From contig NZ_JAUVVF010000011.1 of NCBI RefSeq assembly GCF_030604785.1, positions 1-64,000 on the forward strand: a DNA stretch of 64,000 nt. Direction: 5' to 3'. The notes beneath the pieces were generated by a model. The model was not told the DNA's origin. It made no database searches and worked only from the letters and a program-made list of their open reading frames with translations. The position numbers and the translations under genes are program-made. Shown piece after piece: positions 1 to 10,115 of this stretch (its first letter is position 1; the number at the start of each line of letters is the position of its first letter). This stretch comes from Paracoccus sp. (in: a-proteobacteria). Lineage in GTDB: Bacteria; Pseudomonadota; Alphaproteobacteria; Rhodobacterales; Rhodobacteraceae.

Positions 1-97
1 CCGCAGATCACCATATTGGCCCGCGGCTTCTGATGTGCCGCAAACCGAGGCCTGAAAGAAGTTCGCACTCGATCAAAAGCCACCGGGGTCTGAAGCC

Positions 98-262
98 TCT
101 TGCATCACGGGCGGCAACCAAAGAAGAGGCTGAAACAAGTGATGGTTGCGCCGGTCGATTACCGTCACGGCGATTCCGGCGTGACCAAGGCGCTTGGCCA
201 CTTCGAGCCCGGCGAAGCCCGCGCCGATGATCACCACGTCACGAAAAACCGATCTCGCTCAT
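98..262 (-). pseudogene. Remnant N-terminus of a type II NADH dehydrogenase-like FAD/NAD(P) oxidoreductase
   Basis: Reverse strand reads MSEIGF-(frameshift at T5 run)[42 protein letters not shown], a Rossmann GxGxxG plus NHHxFQPLL motif, then homology is lost. Confidence 0.6.
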
Positions 263-1031
263 CTTGCAGGCCTTGCGTTTTCGCTTCTTCGGGTGATTGG
301 CTTACGACGGCCCAACAAGTGCACCCGCTGCCGGTAGCATGAGCCAACTGCAAGCCGCGACGATTGTTCCGAAGGCCGGTGAAGCATTCCCGGTCGCGTC
401 GGGCGGCGCCGTGGGTGAGCGCCGCGTCAGATTGCCAAGCAGTAATCCCCAGTTGAGCGCGCGACACTAGGAACGGCCAAGTAGCTCATCTTGTGCCAGA
501 TCCTCAGCGGACATCCGTGCCATGCCTGCGCCGACGCATAACCAGCTGGCGCATCAGCCGTTCATCAATGCTCGTTACCAGAGGTTGATCTCGAAAATCT
601 CGCGTATCAAGCAAAGCGAATAGCGGGCAGTTCGAGCGGTCCGCTCTCGCGCCGATATTTCCACACGGCGACTAACAGCAATGCTGTGTTGCCGGGATAG
701 CGTGACAAAAGCTAGGGCCCAGTCCGGAATACCAAGGCGGATGTCAACCGGCGGCGGCACCGGATTACTATAGTTGTCAGTGGTGGCGAGTCGCGCGTAG
801 CCATGCGCGCCTTTGCCTTCTGGTCAGCTCCGTCCAGCTCTTCGCCCGTGTTATCATCAGGTCGACCTGCAGCGTAGCGACAGAATGAACGGAACGCTGC
901 CGGATAGTGGGCGAAGTCTTGACCGCAGGGAGCGGGGTTTGTCACGCCCTTGAACAAGGCAAGACGCTGCTCGAAATACGAAACGCGCCAGATCTTCGCG
1001 ACCCGATCGTCGTTTTTGGCGATGCAGGGCC

Positions 1032-1108
<77 letters not shown>

Positions 1109-1176
1109 CTGCGGGCGTAGATACAGGCGCGGCAGGTCAGGCGCAATGCCGAAATGATCCCGCCACGCCGAAGCTG

Positions 1177-1923
1177 TCAGGCAGCCGACAGGGCCGCCAC
1201 GATCGGCCCGAAATCGGCGGCTTTCAGGCTGGCGCCGCCGACCAGCGCCCCGTTCACGTGCGGGATCGCGAAGATCTCGGCCGCGTTCGAGGGCTTGACG
1301 CTGCCCCCATAAAGCAGCGCCACATCCGCGCCGTCGGACAGGCGCTTGCCCAGATCGGCGCGCAGAAGAGCGTGAACCTCGGCGATCTGCTCGGTGGTGG
1401 GGGTGCGGCCGGTGCCGATGGCCCAGACGGGCTCGTAGGCGATGACGGTGTTCGCGGCTGTGGCTCCCTCGGGCAGCGAGGCCGCAAGCTGCGCGGCGAT
1501 CACATCCAGCGTCTCGCCCGCGTCGCGCTGCGCCTCGGTCTCGCCCAGGCAGATGATGGCGACGAGGCCCGCCTCATGCGCGGCGCGGGCCTTGGCGGCG
1601 ACCATCTCGCTGGTCTCGCCGTGATCGGCGCGGCGTTCGGAATGGCCGAGGATGACATGGCTGGCCCCGACATCCGCCAGCTGCGCGGCCGCCAGATCTC
1701 CGGTATGCGCGCCCGAAGCCTTGGCATGGCAATCCTGCCCGCCGAGCTTGATGCCACGTCCCTCGATGCGGGCCGAGAGGGGATGGATCAGAACCGCGGG
1801 CGGGCAGATCAGGACATCGCAACCGGGTGCGGGATGAGCCTCGGCCAGGGCCTCGACCTCGGCTAGGGCGGCGAGGGTGCCGTTCATCTTCCAGTTGCCT
1901 GCTGCCAGCTTGCGCGGTGCCAT
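1177..1923 (-). CDS. tpiA: Triosephosphate isomerase
   Basis: 248 aa, [16 protein letters not shown]..., [26 protein letters not shown] motifs. Confidence 0.96.
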   Translation of the reverse strand: MAPRKLAAGNWKMNGTLAALAEVEALAEAHPAPGCDVLICPPAVLIHPLSARIEGRGIKLGGQDCHAKASGAHTGDLAAAQLADVGASHVILGHSERRADHGETSEMVAAKARAAHEAGLVAIICLGETEAQRDAGETLDVIAAQLAASLPEGATAANTVIAYEPVWAIGTGRTPTTEQIAEVHALLRADLGKRLSDGADVALLYGGSVKPSNAAEIFAIPHVNGALVGGASLKAADFGPIVAALSAA

Positions 1924-1993
1924 GTCGTTCCTCCGTTTGACTGCGTCAGCAGTTAAGCGGAGGCGGAGGGCCGCGCAATACTCTTGTGGCCGC

Positions 1994-2368
1994 TCAGCCC
2001 TGTGCGGCGCGGCTGCCTTCCAGCGGCTCGAAACGCACGGATTCGCCGCAGCCGCAACTGTCGGTCACGTTCGGATTGCGGAAGCGGAAGCCCGAATCCA
2101 GCAGGCCGGTTTCGTAGTCGATCTCGGTGCCGAAAAGGAACATCTGCGCCATCGGCGCGATCAGCACGCGGGCGGCGCCCTGTTCCACGACCTCTTCGGC
2201 GGGGGCGGCGGCCTCGGCCAGTTCCATCGTGTATTCCATGCCCGCGCAGCCGCCCTTCTTCAGCCCGATCCGCAGGCCATAGGCGCCCTTGCCCGCCATC
2301 AGGCGGGCGATCTGCGCCTCGGCGGCGGGGGTGATGGTCACGGGTGCGGTTCCGGGCAGGGCAAACAT
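1994..2368 (-). CDS. HesB/IscA-family iron-sulfur assembly protein
   Basis: 124 aa with GGCAGMEY and C-terminal SCGCGES cysteine motif. Confidence 0.92.
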   Translation of the reverse strand: MFALPGTAPVTITPAAEAQIARLMAGKGAYGLRIGLKKGGCAGMEYTMELAEAAAPAEEVVEQGAARVLIAPMAQMFLFGTEIDYETGLLDSGFRFRNPNVTDSCGCGESVRFEPLEGSRAAQG

Positions 2369-2477
2369 GGATGCGTTCCTCGACTACGTCCTGCAAGAGA
2401 TAGGCGTCCGGACCCGGTCGCTCAAGGCGCGGGGGCGGGGCAGGGTGCCCGATCCCGCCCGCGCAGGGCGCCGGATG

Positions 2478-2834
2478 CTACATGAAGCCCAGTTCCAGAC
2501 GGGCCTCGTCCGACATCATGTCCATGCCCCATTGGGGCTGAAAGGTCATCTCGACATCGACCTGCTTGACGCCCGGCACTGCCTCGACCGCGTCGGCGAC
2601 CCAGCCCGGCATCTCGCCCGCGACGGGGCAGCCGGGGGCGGTCAGGGTCATGATCACCTTGACCTCGGCGGCGTCGTTGATCTCGACCGTGTAGATCAGG
2701 CCCAGATCGTGGATGTTGACCGGGATCTCGGGGTCATAGACCGTCTTGCAGGCCTCGACGACCGCCTCGTAAAGCGGGTGATCGGTGGTCGAGGGCGCGA
2801 TCAGGGGCGCGCCCTCCATCAGGGGTTCGGTCAT
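2478..2834 (-). CDS. DUF59/MIP18-family SUF-associated Fe-S assembly protein
   Basis: 118 aa from [25 protein letters not shown] and [13 protein letters not shown] motifs; ORF-track start is too long. Confidence 0.9.
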   Translation of the reverse strand: MTEPLMEGAPLIAPSTTDHPLYEAVVEACKTVYDPEIPVNIHDLGLIYTVEINDAAEVKVIMTLTAPGCPVAGEMPGWVADAVEAVPGVKQVDVEMTFQPQWGMDMMSDEARLELGFM

Positions 2835-2955
2835 CGCTTCATCCTTCAATTCCGACCAAATATATAGGGCAGCCCTTGCCCCCGGTCCAGTGGCACGCGC
2901 ATTGCGCCCGCGCCCGGCCAAGGCTACAAGCGGCCGCTTCCAGAGGTCAGGCACA

Positions 2956-4089
2956 ATGAACAGCACCCGTTTCGGATTCACACTCCATGCCACGGACGGC
3001 AAGGCGCGCACCGGCGTCATCGACACGCCGCGCGGCCAGATCCGCACCCCGGCCTTCATGCCGGTGGGCACGGCGGCGACCGTCAAGGCGATGCTGCCCG
3101 ACAGCGTGGCCGCGACCGGGGCAGACATCCTGCTGGGCAACACCTATCACCTGATGCTGCGGCCCACCGCCGAACGCGTCGCGCGGATGGGCGGGCTGCA
3201 CCGCTTCATGAACTGGCAGAAGCCGATCCTGACCGACTCGGGCGGGTTTCAGGTCATGTCTCTGGCCGGTCTGCGGAAGCTGACCGAGGAGGGCGTGACC
3301 TTTTCCAGCCATGTCGACGGATCGAAGCACCACCTGACGCCCGAACGCAGCATGGAGATCCAGCGGCTTTTGGGCAGCGACATCGTGATGTGCTTTGACG
3401 AGTGCCCCGCGCTGCCCGCGACCGAAGCCGAGGTCGCGGCCTCGATGCGGCTGTCGATGCGGTGGGCGCAGCGGTCGCGCGATGCGTTCGGCGATCGGCC
3501 GGGCCATGCGCTGTTTGGAATCATGCAGGGCGGCGTCACCCGCGACCTGCGTGAGGAATCCGCCCAGGCGCTGCAGGCGATCGGCTTTGACGGCTATGCG
3601 GTTGGCGGCCTGGCCGTGGGCGAGGGGCAGGAGGCCATGTTTGGCGTTCTGGATTACGCCCCGGGCTTTCTGCCCGAGGACAGGCCGCGCTACCTCATGG
3701 GCGTGGGCAAGCCCGATGACATCGTGGGCGCGGTGCAGCGCGGCATCGACATGATGGATTGCGTCCTGCCCTCGCGCTCGGGGCGGACGGGGCAGGCCTG
3801 GACGCCGCGCGGGCAGGTCAACATCAAGAATGCCCGCCACCAGGACGATCCGCGCCCGCTGGACGAGACCTGCACCTGTCCGGCCTGCACCGGCTATTCG
3901 CGCGCCTATCTGCACCACGTCTTTCGCGCGAAGGAGATGATCAGCGGCATGCTGCTGACCTGGCACAACCTGCATTACTACCAGCGCCTGATGGAGGGGC
4001 TGCGCGGCGCCATCGCCGAGGGGAGGCTGGACGCCTTCGTCGCCGATTTCCACGCCAGACGGGCCGAAGGCGACATCGAGCCGCTCTGA
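2956..4089 (+). CDS. tgt: Queuine tRNA-ribosyltransferase
   Basis: [72 protein letters not shown] zinc site. Confidence 0.97.
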   Translation: MNSTRFGFTLHATDGKARTGVIDTPRGQIRTPAFMPVGTAATVKAMLPDSVAATGADILLGNTYHLMLRPTAERVARMGGLHRFMNWQKPILTDSGGFQVMSLAGLRKLTEEGVTFSSHVDGSKHHLTPERSMEIQRLLGSDIVMCFDECPALPATEAEVAASMRLSMRWAQRSRDAFGDRPGHALFGIMQGGVTRDLREESAQALQAIGFDGYAVGGLAVGEGQEAMFGVLDYAPGFLPEDRPRYLMGVGKPDDIVGAVQRGIDMMDCVLPSRSGRTGQAWTPRGQVNIKNARHQDDPRPLDETCTCPACTGYSRAYLHHVFRAKEMISGMLLTWHNLHYYQRLMEGLRGAIAEGRLDAFVADFHARRAEGDIEPL

Positions 4090-4100
4090 TGTCGTTTTTT
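4071..4100 (+). terminator. Rho-independent terminator overlapping the tgt stop codon
   Basis: CGACATC-10 nt loop-GATGTCG followed by TTTTTT; TGA stop lies at 4087-4089. Confidence 0.65.
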
Positions 4101-4157
4101 GCCGCTGGTCTGCCGCTTGGGCCTTGGCGCCGCTTTTCGGAATGCCTATTCTGCAAG

Positions 4158-4285
4158 TGTTCTCAGGGCGGGGTGCAATTCCCCACCGGCGGTGACAGCC
4201 CGCGAGCGCCTTTCCCGTCGGGAGAGGGTCAGCAGATCCGGTGAAATTCCGGGGCCGACGGTATAGTCCGGATGGAAGAGAACCG
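4158..4285 (+). ncRNA. FMN riboswitch (RFN element)
   Basis: TTCTCAGGGCGGGGTGCAATTCCCCACCGGCGGTGACAGCCCGCGAGCG ... GGTCAGCAGATCCGGTGAAATTCCGGGGCCGACGGTATAGTCCGGATGGAAGAGAAC, the RFN consensus, directly upstream of ribH. Confidence 0.96.
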
Positions 4286-4358
4286 CTGCGGGCGTCCCCA
4301 TGCGCCCGTGGTGGTATGCCTTGGGGGCCTGACGCAGCTAACGTAAGGTTCCTGAAAG

Positions 4359-4829
4359 ATGACCAAATCTCCTCGTATCGCCTTCATCAAGGCCCGCTGG
4401 CACGCCGATGTCGTGGACCGCGCGCATGACGGTTTCGTCGCCGAGGCCGCCGGCCTGATGCCCGGCGCCCAGGTCGAGGCCTGGGACGTGCCCGGCGCCT
4501 TCGAGATGCCGCTGCTGGCCAAGAAGCTGGCCCAGACCGGCAAATATGATGCCGTGGTCGCGGCGGCGCTTGTCGTCGATGGCGGCATCTACCGGCATGA
4601 TTTCGTGGCGCAGGCCGTGGTGTCCGGGCTGATGCAGGCGGGCATGGAAACCGGCGTTCCGGTCTTCTCGGTCTCGCTGACGCCGCATAATTATCAGGAG
4701 ACCGAGCTTCTGACCGGCTTCTACCGCGAGCATTTCGTGAAGAAGGGCGCCGAGGCGGCCAATGCCGTCGCCCAGATGCTGGCGGTCGAGACCCGTCTGG
4801 CCCGCCTGGATCAGGCCGAGGCCGCCTGA
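4359..4829 (+). CDS. ribH: 6,7-dimethyl-8-ribityllumazine synthase (RibH2-type)
   Basis: 156 aa; IAFIKARWHADVVDRA, DVPGAFEMPL, GGIYRHDFVAQAV; RibH2-like form; preceded by FMN riboswitch. Confidence 0.93.
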   Translation: MTKSPRIAFIKARWHADVVDRAHDGFVAEAAGLMPGAQVEAWDVPGAFEMPLLAKKLAQTGKYDAVVAAALVVDGGIYRHDFVAQAVVSGLMQAGMETGVPVFSVSLTPHNYQETELLTGFYREHFVKKGAEAANAVAQMLAVETRLARLDQAEAA

Positions 4830-6463
4830 TCCATCCGCAGGCGGTGCCGCGTCAGCAGCATCGCCTGCGTCTGCCGCAATTCGGCCGCGCGATGGGCGTC
4901 GTCCCAGCCAAGCGCCTGCGCGCAGAGATCGGCCACCCGCGACAGGTCGCGCGCCGAAAGCCGCCCCGTTACCGCCAGCGCCGTGCGGCGCATGACCAGA
5001 TCGGCCAGCGTGCCGACCTGTTCGTTGCGGATGACCCAGTCCAGTTCCTGTTCGCTGTGATCGCTGGCCTCCAGCATCACCGGCGCTGCGCCCTCGGCCT
5101 GCAGGATGGCCTCGGCCGTCGTGCCGTAGCGCGCCAGAAGCTGGCGCGCGCGGGCGGGCGCGGCGAGGCTGCAGCGGGCCGCGTCGTCGCTCCACGCGCC
5201 CGGATCAGCCGGGTAATCGCGGCCACCGCCGATGGGTAGCAGGGCCGTGTCGCGGCGGCGCGTGACGCCCAGGCGCGCCATCAGGTCATCTGCGACCTCG
5301 GCGGCAAAGCCGCGGAAGGTCGTCCATTTGCCGCCCACCAGCGATATGATCGGCCAGCGGCGCGCGCCCTCGGGGGTGATCTCGGGGGCGGAATGGTCGC
5401 GGCTGATCAGGCCGGGATTGGCAGCATTCGAGGCGGGCAGGGGCCGGATGCCGGAATAGGCATAGACGATCTGGCTTTCGTCGAAATCGAGACCCGGCAG
5501 CAGGCCGCGCAGCGCGCCAAGGAAGTAGGCGATTTCGGCATCGTCGCAGGCCACGTTGTCGGGGTCGTCCGCGCGGATATCGGTCGATCCGACCAGCGCC
5601 CGGTCCAGATAGGGAAAGACCAGGCAGATGCGTCCGTCATCGGCCTCGAAATAGATCATCCGGCCCTTCAGCGCGGCCAGCAGTTCGGGATGGTCCAGCA
5701 GGATATGCGACCCCCTTGTGCCGCCGATCAGCCGCGACGGCGCGCCGAGCGCCGCGTTCACCCGGTCGATCCACGGGCCCGCCGCGTTCACCACGATGCG
5801 CGGGCGCAGGGCCAGCGGCCCGGACGGGCCGTCGAAGCGGATCACCTGGCCGTCCGTCCCCGCCAGGGTCGTGTGGTTCCGCGCCAATGCCTGTGGATGG
5901 GCGCTGAGCCCGTCCGCGACCAGCTCCCAGACCAGCCGTTCGGGCAGCGTCACCGCCGCGTCGTAATATTGCCCCGCCGCCCGGATGCGCGGTGTCAGGG
6001 GCGGGATTTCACGCAGCGCACGGGCCCGCGACCAGAGCTGGTGGCGCGGCATGACCCGGTGGCGGCGGCCGTAGAAATCATACATCGCCAACCCCGCCTT
6101 CATCAGCACTGCGCCGCGGCTGCGCGGGGCGGTGGTCGATCCCATCAGCGTCCGCAGGGCCGGGCCGATGCCGCGCAGCCATGAGAAGATCGGGATCACC
6201 GTCGGCAGCGGCCTGACCAGATGCGGCGCGTTCTTCAGAAGCAGGTTCCGTTCCAGCGTCGATTGCGCCACCAACCGCAATTCACCGGTTTCCAGATACT
6301 TGATGCCGCCATGGATCAGCCGCGAGGGCGCAGCCGAGGTGCCGCCGCCGTAATCGCCCTTGTCGATGATGGCGCAATCGATTCCCTGCTCGCAGAGGTC
6401 GCGGAAAAGACCCGCCCCGTTGATGCCCGCGCCCAGGATCAGCACATCGATATCGCGGATCAT
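4811..6463 (-). CDS. GlpD-family FAD-dependent polyol-phosphate dehydrogenase (second paralog)
   Basis: 550 aa; DVLILGAGINGAGLFRDLCEQG, PSRLIHGGIKYLETGELRLV, VGSTDIRADDPDNV, GGKWTTFRGFAAEV; downstream of FGGY kinase with 4-nt overlap. Confidence 0.88.
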   Translation of the reverse strand: MIRDIDVLILGAGINGAGLFRDLCEQGIDCAIIDKGDYGGGTSAAPSRLIHGGIKYLETGELRLVAQSTLERNLLLKNAPHLVRPLPTVIPIFSWLRGIGPALRTLMGSTTAPRSRGAVLMKAGLAMYDFYGRRHRVMPRHQLWSRARALREIPPLTPRIRAAGQYYDAAVTLPERLVWELVADGLSAHPQALARNHTTLAGTDGQVIRFDGPSGPLALRPRIVVNAAGPWIDRVNAALGAPSRLIGGTRGSHILLDHPELLAALKGRMIYFEADDGRICLVFPYLDRALVGSTDIRADDPDNVACDDAEIAYFLGALRGLLPGLDFDESQIVYAYSGIRPLPASNAANPGLISRDHSAPEITPEGARRWPIISLVGGKWTTFRGFAAEVADDLMARLGVTRRRDTALLPIGGGRDYPADPGAWSDDAARCSLAAPARARQLLARYGTTAEAILQAEGAAPVMLEASDHSEQELDWVIRNEQVGTLADLVMRRTALAVTGRLSARDLSRVADLCAQALGWDDAHRAAELRQTQAMLLTRHRLRMDQAASA

Positions 6464-7950
6464 AGCTCGCCCAAGGCCTCGATCCGTGGCCAGAGCGGCG
6501 TCAGCGCCGCCGCCAGATCGGATAGAACGGCATGGCGCGCGGCCAGATCAGCGGCGCGGGCGGGATCGGGGTGATGCGTCACGCCGTCCGGTCCGTCGCG
6601 CGGATCCGGCTGGGGCGAGGCAAAGAGCCCCACACCCGCACCCGCGCAGCGTGCCGCGCCCCAGGCGGCGGCCTCTTCCACAGCCGAGGTGGTGACGGGC
6701 ATGTCCAGCGCATCGGCGAAAAGCTGCGCCAGCAGCGGCGCGCGCGAGATGCCTCCGGTCAGGCGGGCGTGGCGGGGGGCAAACCCCTCGCGCAGGGCCT
6801 CGACATGGTGGCGGTGGTTCAGGGCGATCCCCTCGACCACGGCGCGCAGAAGGGCGGGGCGATGCTGCCAGCCGCGCAGGCCGAAGAAGGCGCCGCTGGC
6901 CTGCGGCCCGTGGGGCGATCCGAAGAGATAGGGATGAAAGAGGGCCGTCGAGGGGCGGCTCAGCGCGGCCTCGATCTGCGGGATGGCCTGCAGATGAAGC
7001 GGCGTGCCAGAACCGTCATCGGCGCAGAGATTGTCCAGAAACCAGTCGTAGTTTGCTGACGAGGCCGGCGAAATCGACATGGCGTTCCATTCGCCGCGGG
7101 CGATGCCGTTGCGGCAGAACCAGCGCGGATCGGTCAGGGGCTGACGGGTGACAGTCTCGTTGATCGAATAGGTCCCGGCGACGATGGCGACGATCCCTTC
7201 GCCGTAGCCGCCCGAACCGAGCGCCGAGGCCGTCACGTCATGCAGCCCCGCCGCGACCGGCGTGCCGGGCAGAAGGCCGGTCATCGCGGCGGCCTCGGGT
7301 GTCACATGGCCCACGATCTGATCGGGCGGCGCGATCTCGGGCAGGGGCAGGGGGCCAAGGCCGAACAGGTCCGGGATGTCGGGCGCGTAGTCCTGGGTCT
7401 GCATATCGGTGAAGGATGTGCTGGCCTCGGTCAGGTCGGTGCCGATCCGGCCGGTCAGGCACAGGGTCAGCCAATCCTTGCAGGCAAGGACATGGCCGAT
7501 GGCGGCAAAGCGGTCGGGCTGGTTGGCGCGGATCCAACCGAGGATCGCGGACGGGGCCGAGGCATGGGGCATCTGCCCCGTCCGCGCCACGGCCCGCGCG
7601 GCGGTTCCGTCGCGCGCCCAGTCCTCGGCGACGCTGCCTGCGCGGCTGTCCAGCGACAGGATGCCCGGGCCAAGCGGCGCGCCCGCGCGGTCCAGCAGAT
7701 AGAGCCCGTCGCCATGCGCGGTCGCGGCCACGCCGGCGATCCGCGAGGCGGGCTGACCCGAGGCCGCGATGGCTTCGGAAATGGCGGCGGCGGTCTGGCG
7801 CCACAGATCGGCCATGTCGCGTTCGACATGGCGGGGCTGCGGCATGGATTGCGCGACGCGCCGCCGGGCGGTGGCCAAAACCCGGCCCGAGGCGTCGAAG
7901 ATCACCGCCTTGGTGACGGTCAGGCCGTTGTCGATGCCCAGCAGCAGCAT
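6460..7950 (-). CDS. FGGY-family carbohydrate kinase
   Basis: 496 aa; LLLGIDNGLTVTKAVIFDASGRVL N-terminal FGGY motif; RLTGGISRAPLLAQLFADALDMPV C-terminal motif. Confidence 0.9.
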   Translation of the reverse strand: MLLLGIDNGLTVTKAVIFDASGRVLATARRRVAQSMPQPRHVERDMADLWRQTAAAISEAIAASGQPASRIAGVAATAHGDGLYLLDRAGAPLGPGILSLDSRAGSVAEDWARDGTAARAVARTGQMPHASAPSAILGWIRANQPDRFAAIGHVLACKDWLTLCLTGRIGTDLTEASTSFTDMQTQDYAPDIPDLFGLGPLPLPEIAPPDQIVGHVTPEAAAMTGLLPGTPVAAGLHDVTASALGSGGYGEGIVAIVAGTYSINETVTRQPLTDPRWFCRNGIARGEWNAMSISPASSANYDWFLDNLCADDGSGTPLHLQAIPQIEAALSRPSTALFHPYLFGSPHGPQASGAFFGLRGWQHRPALLRAVVEGIALNHRHHVEALREGFAPRHARLTGGISRAPLLAQLFADALDMPVTTSAVEEAAAWGAARCAGAGVGLFASPQPDPRDGPDGVTHHPDPARAADLAARHAVLSDLAAALTPLWPRIEALGEL

Positions 7951-8013
7951 GCGCGTTCCGGTTCCGTGAGAAGGGTCGGCGGCAGGGGCAGGGCGCCCCC
8001 GCCGCCAGAGGGC

Positions 8014-8964
8014 TTATTGATCCAGCACGAAGGGCGCGCTGTAGAGATGCGCGTTCTCGGCGGTGATCAGCAGGCAGTCGAACAGCTGCTTTTCGCTGTC
8101 GGCGCCGGTCTCGCCGGTGCGGATGTAGCTGTCGGCCTGACGCACGGCCTCGGCCGCGAAGACCGCCACGGGTTGCAGGACGGTATAGGCCATCTCGCCC
8201 GCCTTAACGGCCTCGACCGCGTCGGGGCTGCCGTCGAAGCCGCCGACGACGATGCCGTCCAGACGCCCGGCCTCTTTCAGCGCGGCGATGGCGCCAAGGG
8301 CCATCTCGTCATTGCCCGAGATCACGCCGGTGATGTCGGGGTTCGCCTGCAACAGCGACTGCATGCGCTGGAAGCCCTGCGTACGGTCCCAGTTCGCGAC
8401 CTCCTGGCCGACCTTCTCGAATTCGGGATACTGGCTCAGCACGGTCTCGAACCCGTTCGAGCGGGTCTGCGCGTTGTTGTCGGCGGGGTTGCCGAACAAT
8501 TCGACGAACTGGCCGCCCTCTTCGCCCATCGCCTCGACCCAGGCCTGTGCGCCAAGCGCCGCGCCCTGGGCGTTGTTCGACACGAGCTGCGCCTTGGCCA
8601 GACCTTCCTGGTTGATCTCGGCATTCACCAGGAAGACCGGGATGCCGGCATCGACGGCCTTTTGCACCGCGCCGATCGAGCCGTCGGCATTGGCCGGGTC
8701 GAGGATGATCGCCACCGACTGGTTGGTGATCGCGGTGTCGATCAGTGTGCTTTCGGTATTGGTGTCGCCGCGATGGGCGGCCACGTTGGCGGAATAGCCC
8801 AGTTCCTCGGCGGTGGCGCGGGCGACCTCGCCTTCGGTGAACCAGTAGGGGTTGGCGGGGTCGTTCACGATGATCGTGATCAGCCCTTCGGCCCAGGCCG
8901 AGCCGGCCATCAGGGGGGCGCTTGCCACGGCGGCCATCAGCATCCGGCGGGTCATCTTCAGCAT
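8014..8964 (-). CDS. eryG: Ribose/polyol-type ABC transporter periplasmic substrate-binding protein
   Basis: 316 aa with signal peptide MLKMTRRMLMAAVASAPLMAGSAWA; NDPANPYW, ISGNDEMALGAI, GGFDGSPDAVEAV (type 1 periplasmic fold). Symbol by locus context. Confidence 0.85.
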   Translation of the reverse strand: MLKMTRRMLMAAVASAPLMAGSAWAEGLITIIVNDPANPYWFTEGEVARATAEELGYSANVAAHRGDTNTESTLIDTAITNQSVAIILDPANADGSIGAVQKAVDAGIPVFLVNAEINQEGLAKAQLVSNNAQGAALGAQAWVEAMGEEGGQFVELFGNPADNNAQTRSNGFETVLSQYPEFEKVGQEVANWDRTQGFQRMQSLLQANPDITGVISGNDEMALGAIAALKEAGRLDGIVVGGFDGSPDAVEAVKAGEMAYTVLQPVAVFAAEAVRQADSYIRTGETGADSEKQLFDCLLITAENAHLYSAPFVLDQ

Positions 8965-9061
8965 TCTCTCTCTCCCTTTGGGTTGGTGGTCTGCCCCTTG
9001 CGGGGGTCTTTCCGCGCGGCCCGCCCTCTTTCCGGGCCGTGCGGGGAAGGTCGGGGCGGCC

Positions 9062-10099
9062 TCAGCCCTTGCGGGGGCCGCCATATTGAAGCGAGTTCAT
9101 CAGCACGGCCAGCACGATCACGGCGCCGGTGAACACGGTCTGCCAGTAGGAACTGACCCCGATGATCACGAGGCCCGCCGACAGGAAGCCGATCACGAAG
9201 GCGCCCAGCATCGTGCCGCGCACCGTCCCGCGCCCGCCGGTCAGCGCCGCGCCGCCGATCACGACCGCCGCGATGGCGGTCAGCTCGTAGGTCATGCCCG
9301 CCGTGGGACCGGCCGAGGTCAGCTGCGACGCCAGCACCAGGCCCGCCACCGCCGACAGCATCCCCGAGACGACATAGACGGTGATCTTCACGCGCTTGAC
9401 CGGCACGCCCGACAATTCCGCCGCGCGTTCATTCCCGCCCGAGGCATAAAGCCAGCGCCCGAAGGCCGAGCGCGACAGCATCAGCCCCGCGACGATGGCG
9501 ATGCTGGCCAGCACGATCACGCTGATCGGAATGCCCCACAGCCGGTTGAAGCCCAGCCAGGCAAAGCCGGTATTGCCCAATTCCTCGCGGCCGCGCAGGT
9601 TGTTGTAGGTCAGCCCGTTCGTCATCAGCAGCGCGATCCCCCGCGCCACATACATCACGCCAAGCGTGGCGACGAAGGGCGGCACCTTGAAGATGGCGAC
9701 CAGCACGCCGTTTACCGCGCCCACCGCCGCGCCCACGCAGAGCGTCAGCACCACGACCGCCCAGACCGGCGGATAGAGGATCACGCCAAGCGCATCCAGT
9801 TCCACCCCCTGCATCATCGCGCCCGCCACGACGCCGGACAGCGCCAGGATCGATCCCACCGACAGGTCGATCCCGCCATTCAGGATCACCAGAAGCATGC
9901 CGATGGACAGGATGCCGAAGATCGCCACCTGGCTGGACATGATCAGGAAGTTCGCCACCGTGAAGTAATTGGGCGACAGCGACGAGAAAACCGCGATGAT
10001 CGCGATCAGCGCGAAGAAGGCGCGGCCCTCCAGCAGGATGCGGGTCAGGTTCAGCGAACGGCGCTTGGGCGAGGCGGGGTTGGTGGTTGATGCGGACAT
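9062..10099 (-). CDS. eryF: Ribose-type ABC transporter permease
   Basis: 345 aa from MSASTTNP; ILNGGIDLSVGSILALSGV, multiple TM segments. Symbol by context. Confidence 0.88.
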   Translation of the reverse strand: MSASTTNPASPKRRSLNLTRILLEGRAFFALIAIIAVFSSLSPNYFTVANFLIMSSQVAIFGILSIGMLLVILNGGIDLSVGSILALSGVVAGAMMQGVELDALGVILYPPVWAVVVLTLCVGAAVGAVNGVLVAIFKVPPFVATLGVMYVARGIALLMTNGLTYNNLRGREELGNTGFAWLGFNRLWGIPISVIVLASIAIVAGLMLSRSAFGRWLYASGGNERAAELSGVPVKRVKITVYVVSGMLSAVAGLVLASQLTSAGPTAGMTYELTAIAAVVIGGAALTGGRGTVRGTMLGAFVIGFLSAGLVIIGVSSYWQTVFTGAVIVLAVLMNSLQYGGPRKG

Positions 10100-10115
10100 G
10101 GTTTCCTCTTCGCGC

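Noticed and set aside
7240-9132. 630-aa ORF on + strand
   Set aside because: Antisense to the FGGY kinase and SBP genes; Gly/Arg-rich shadow frame.
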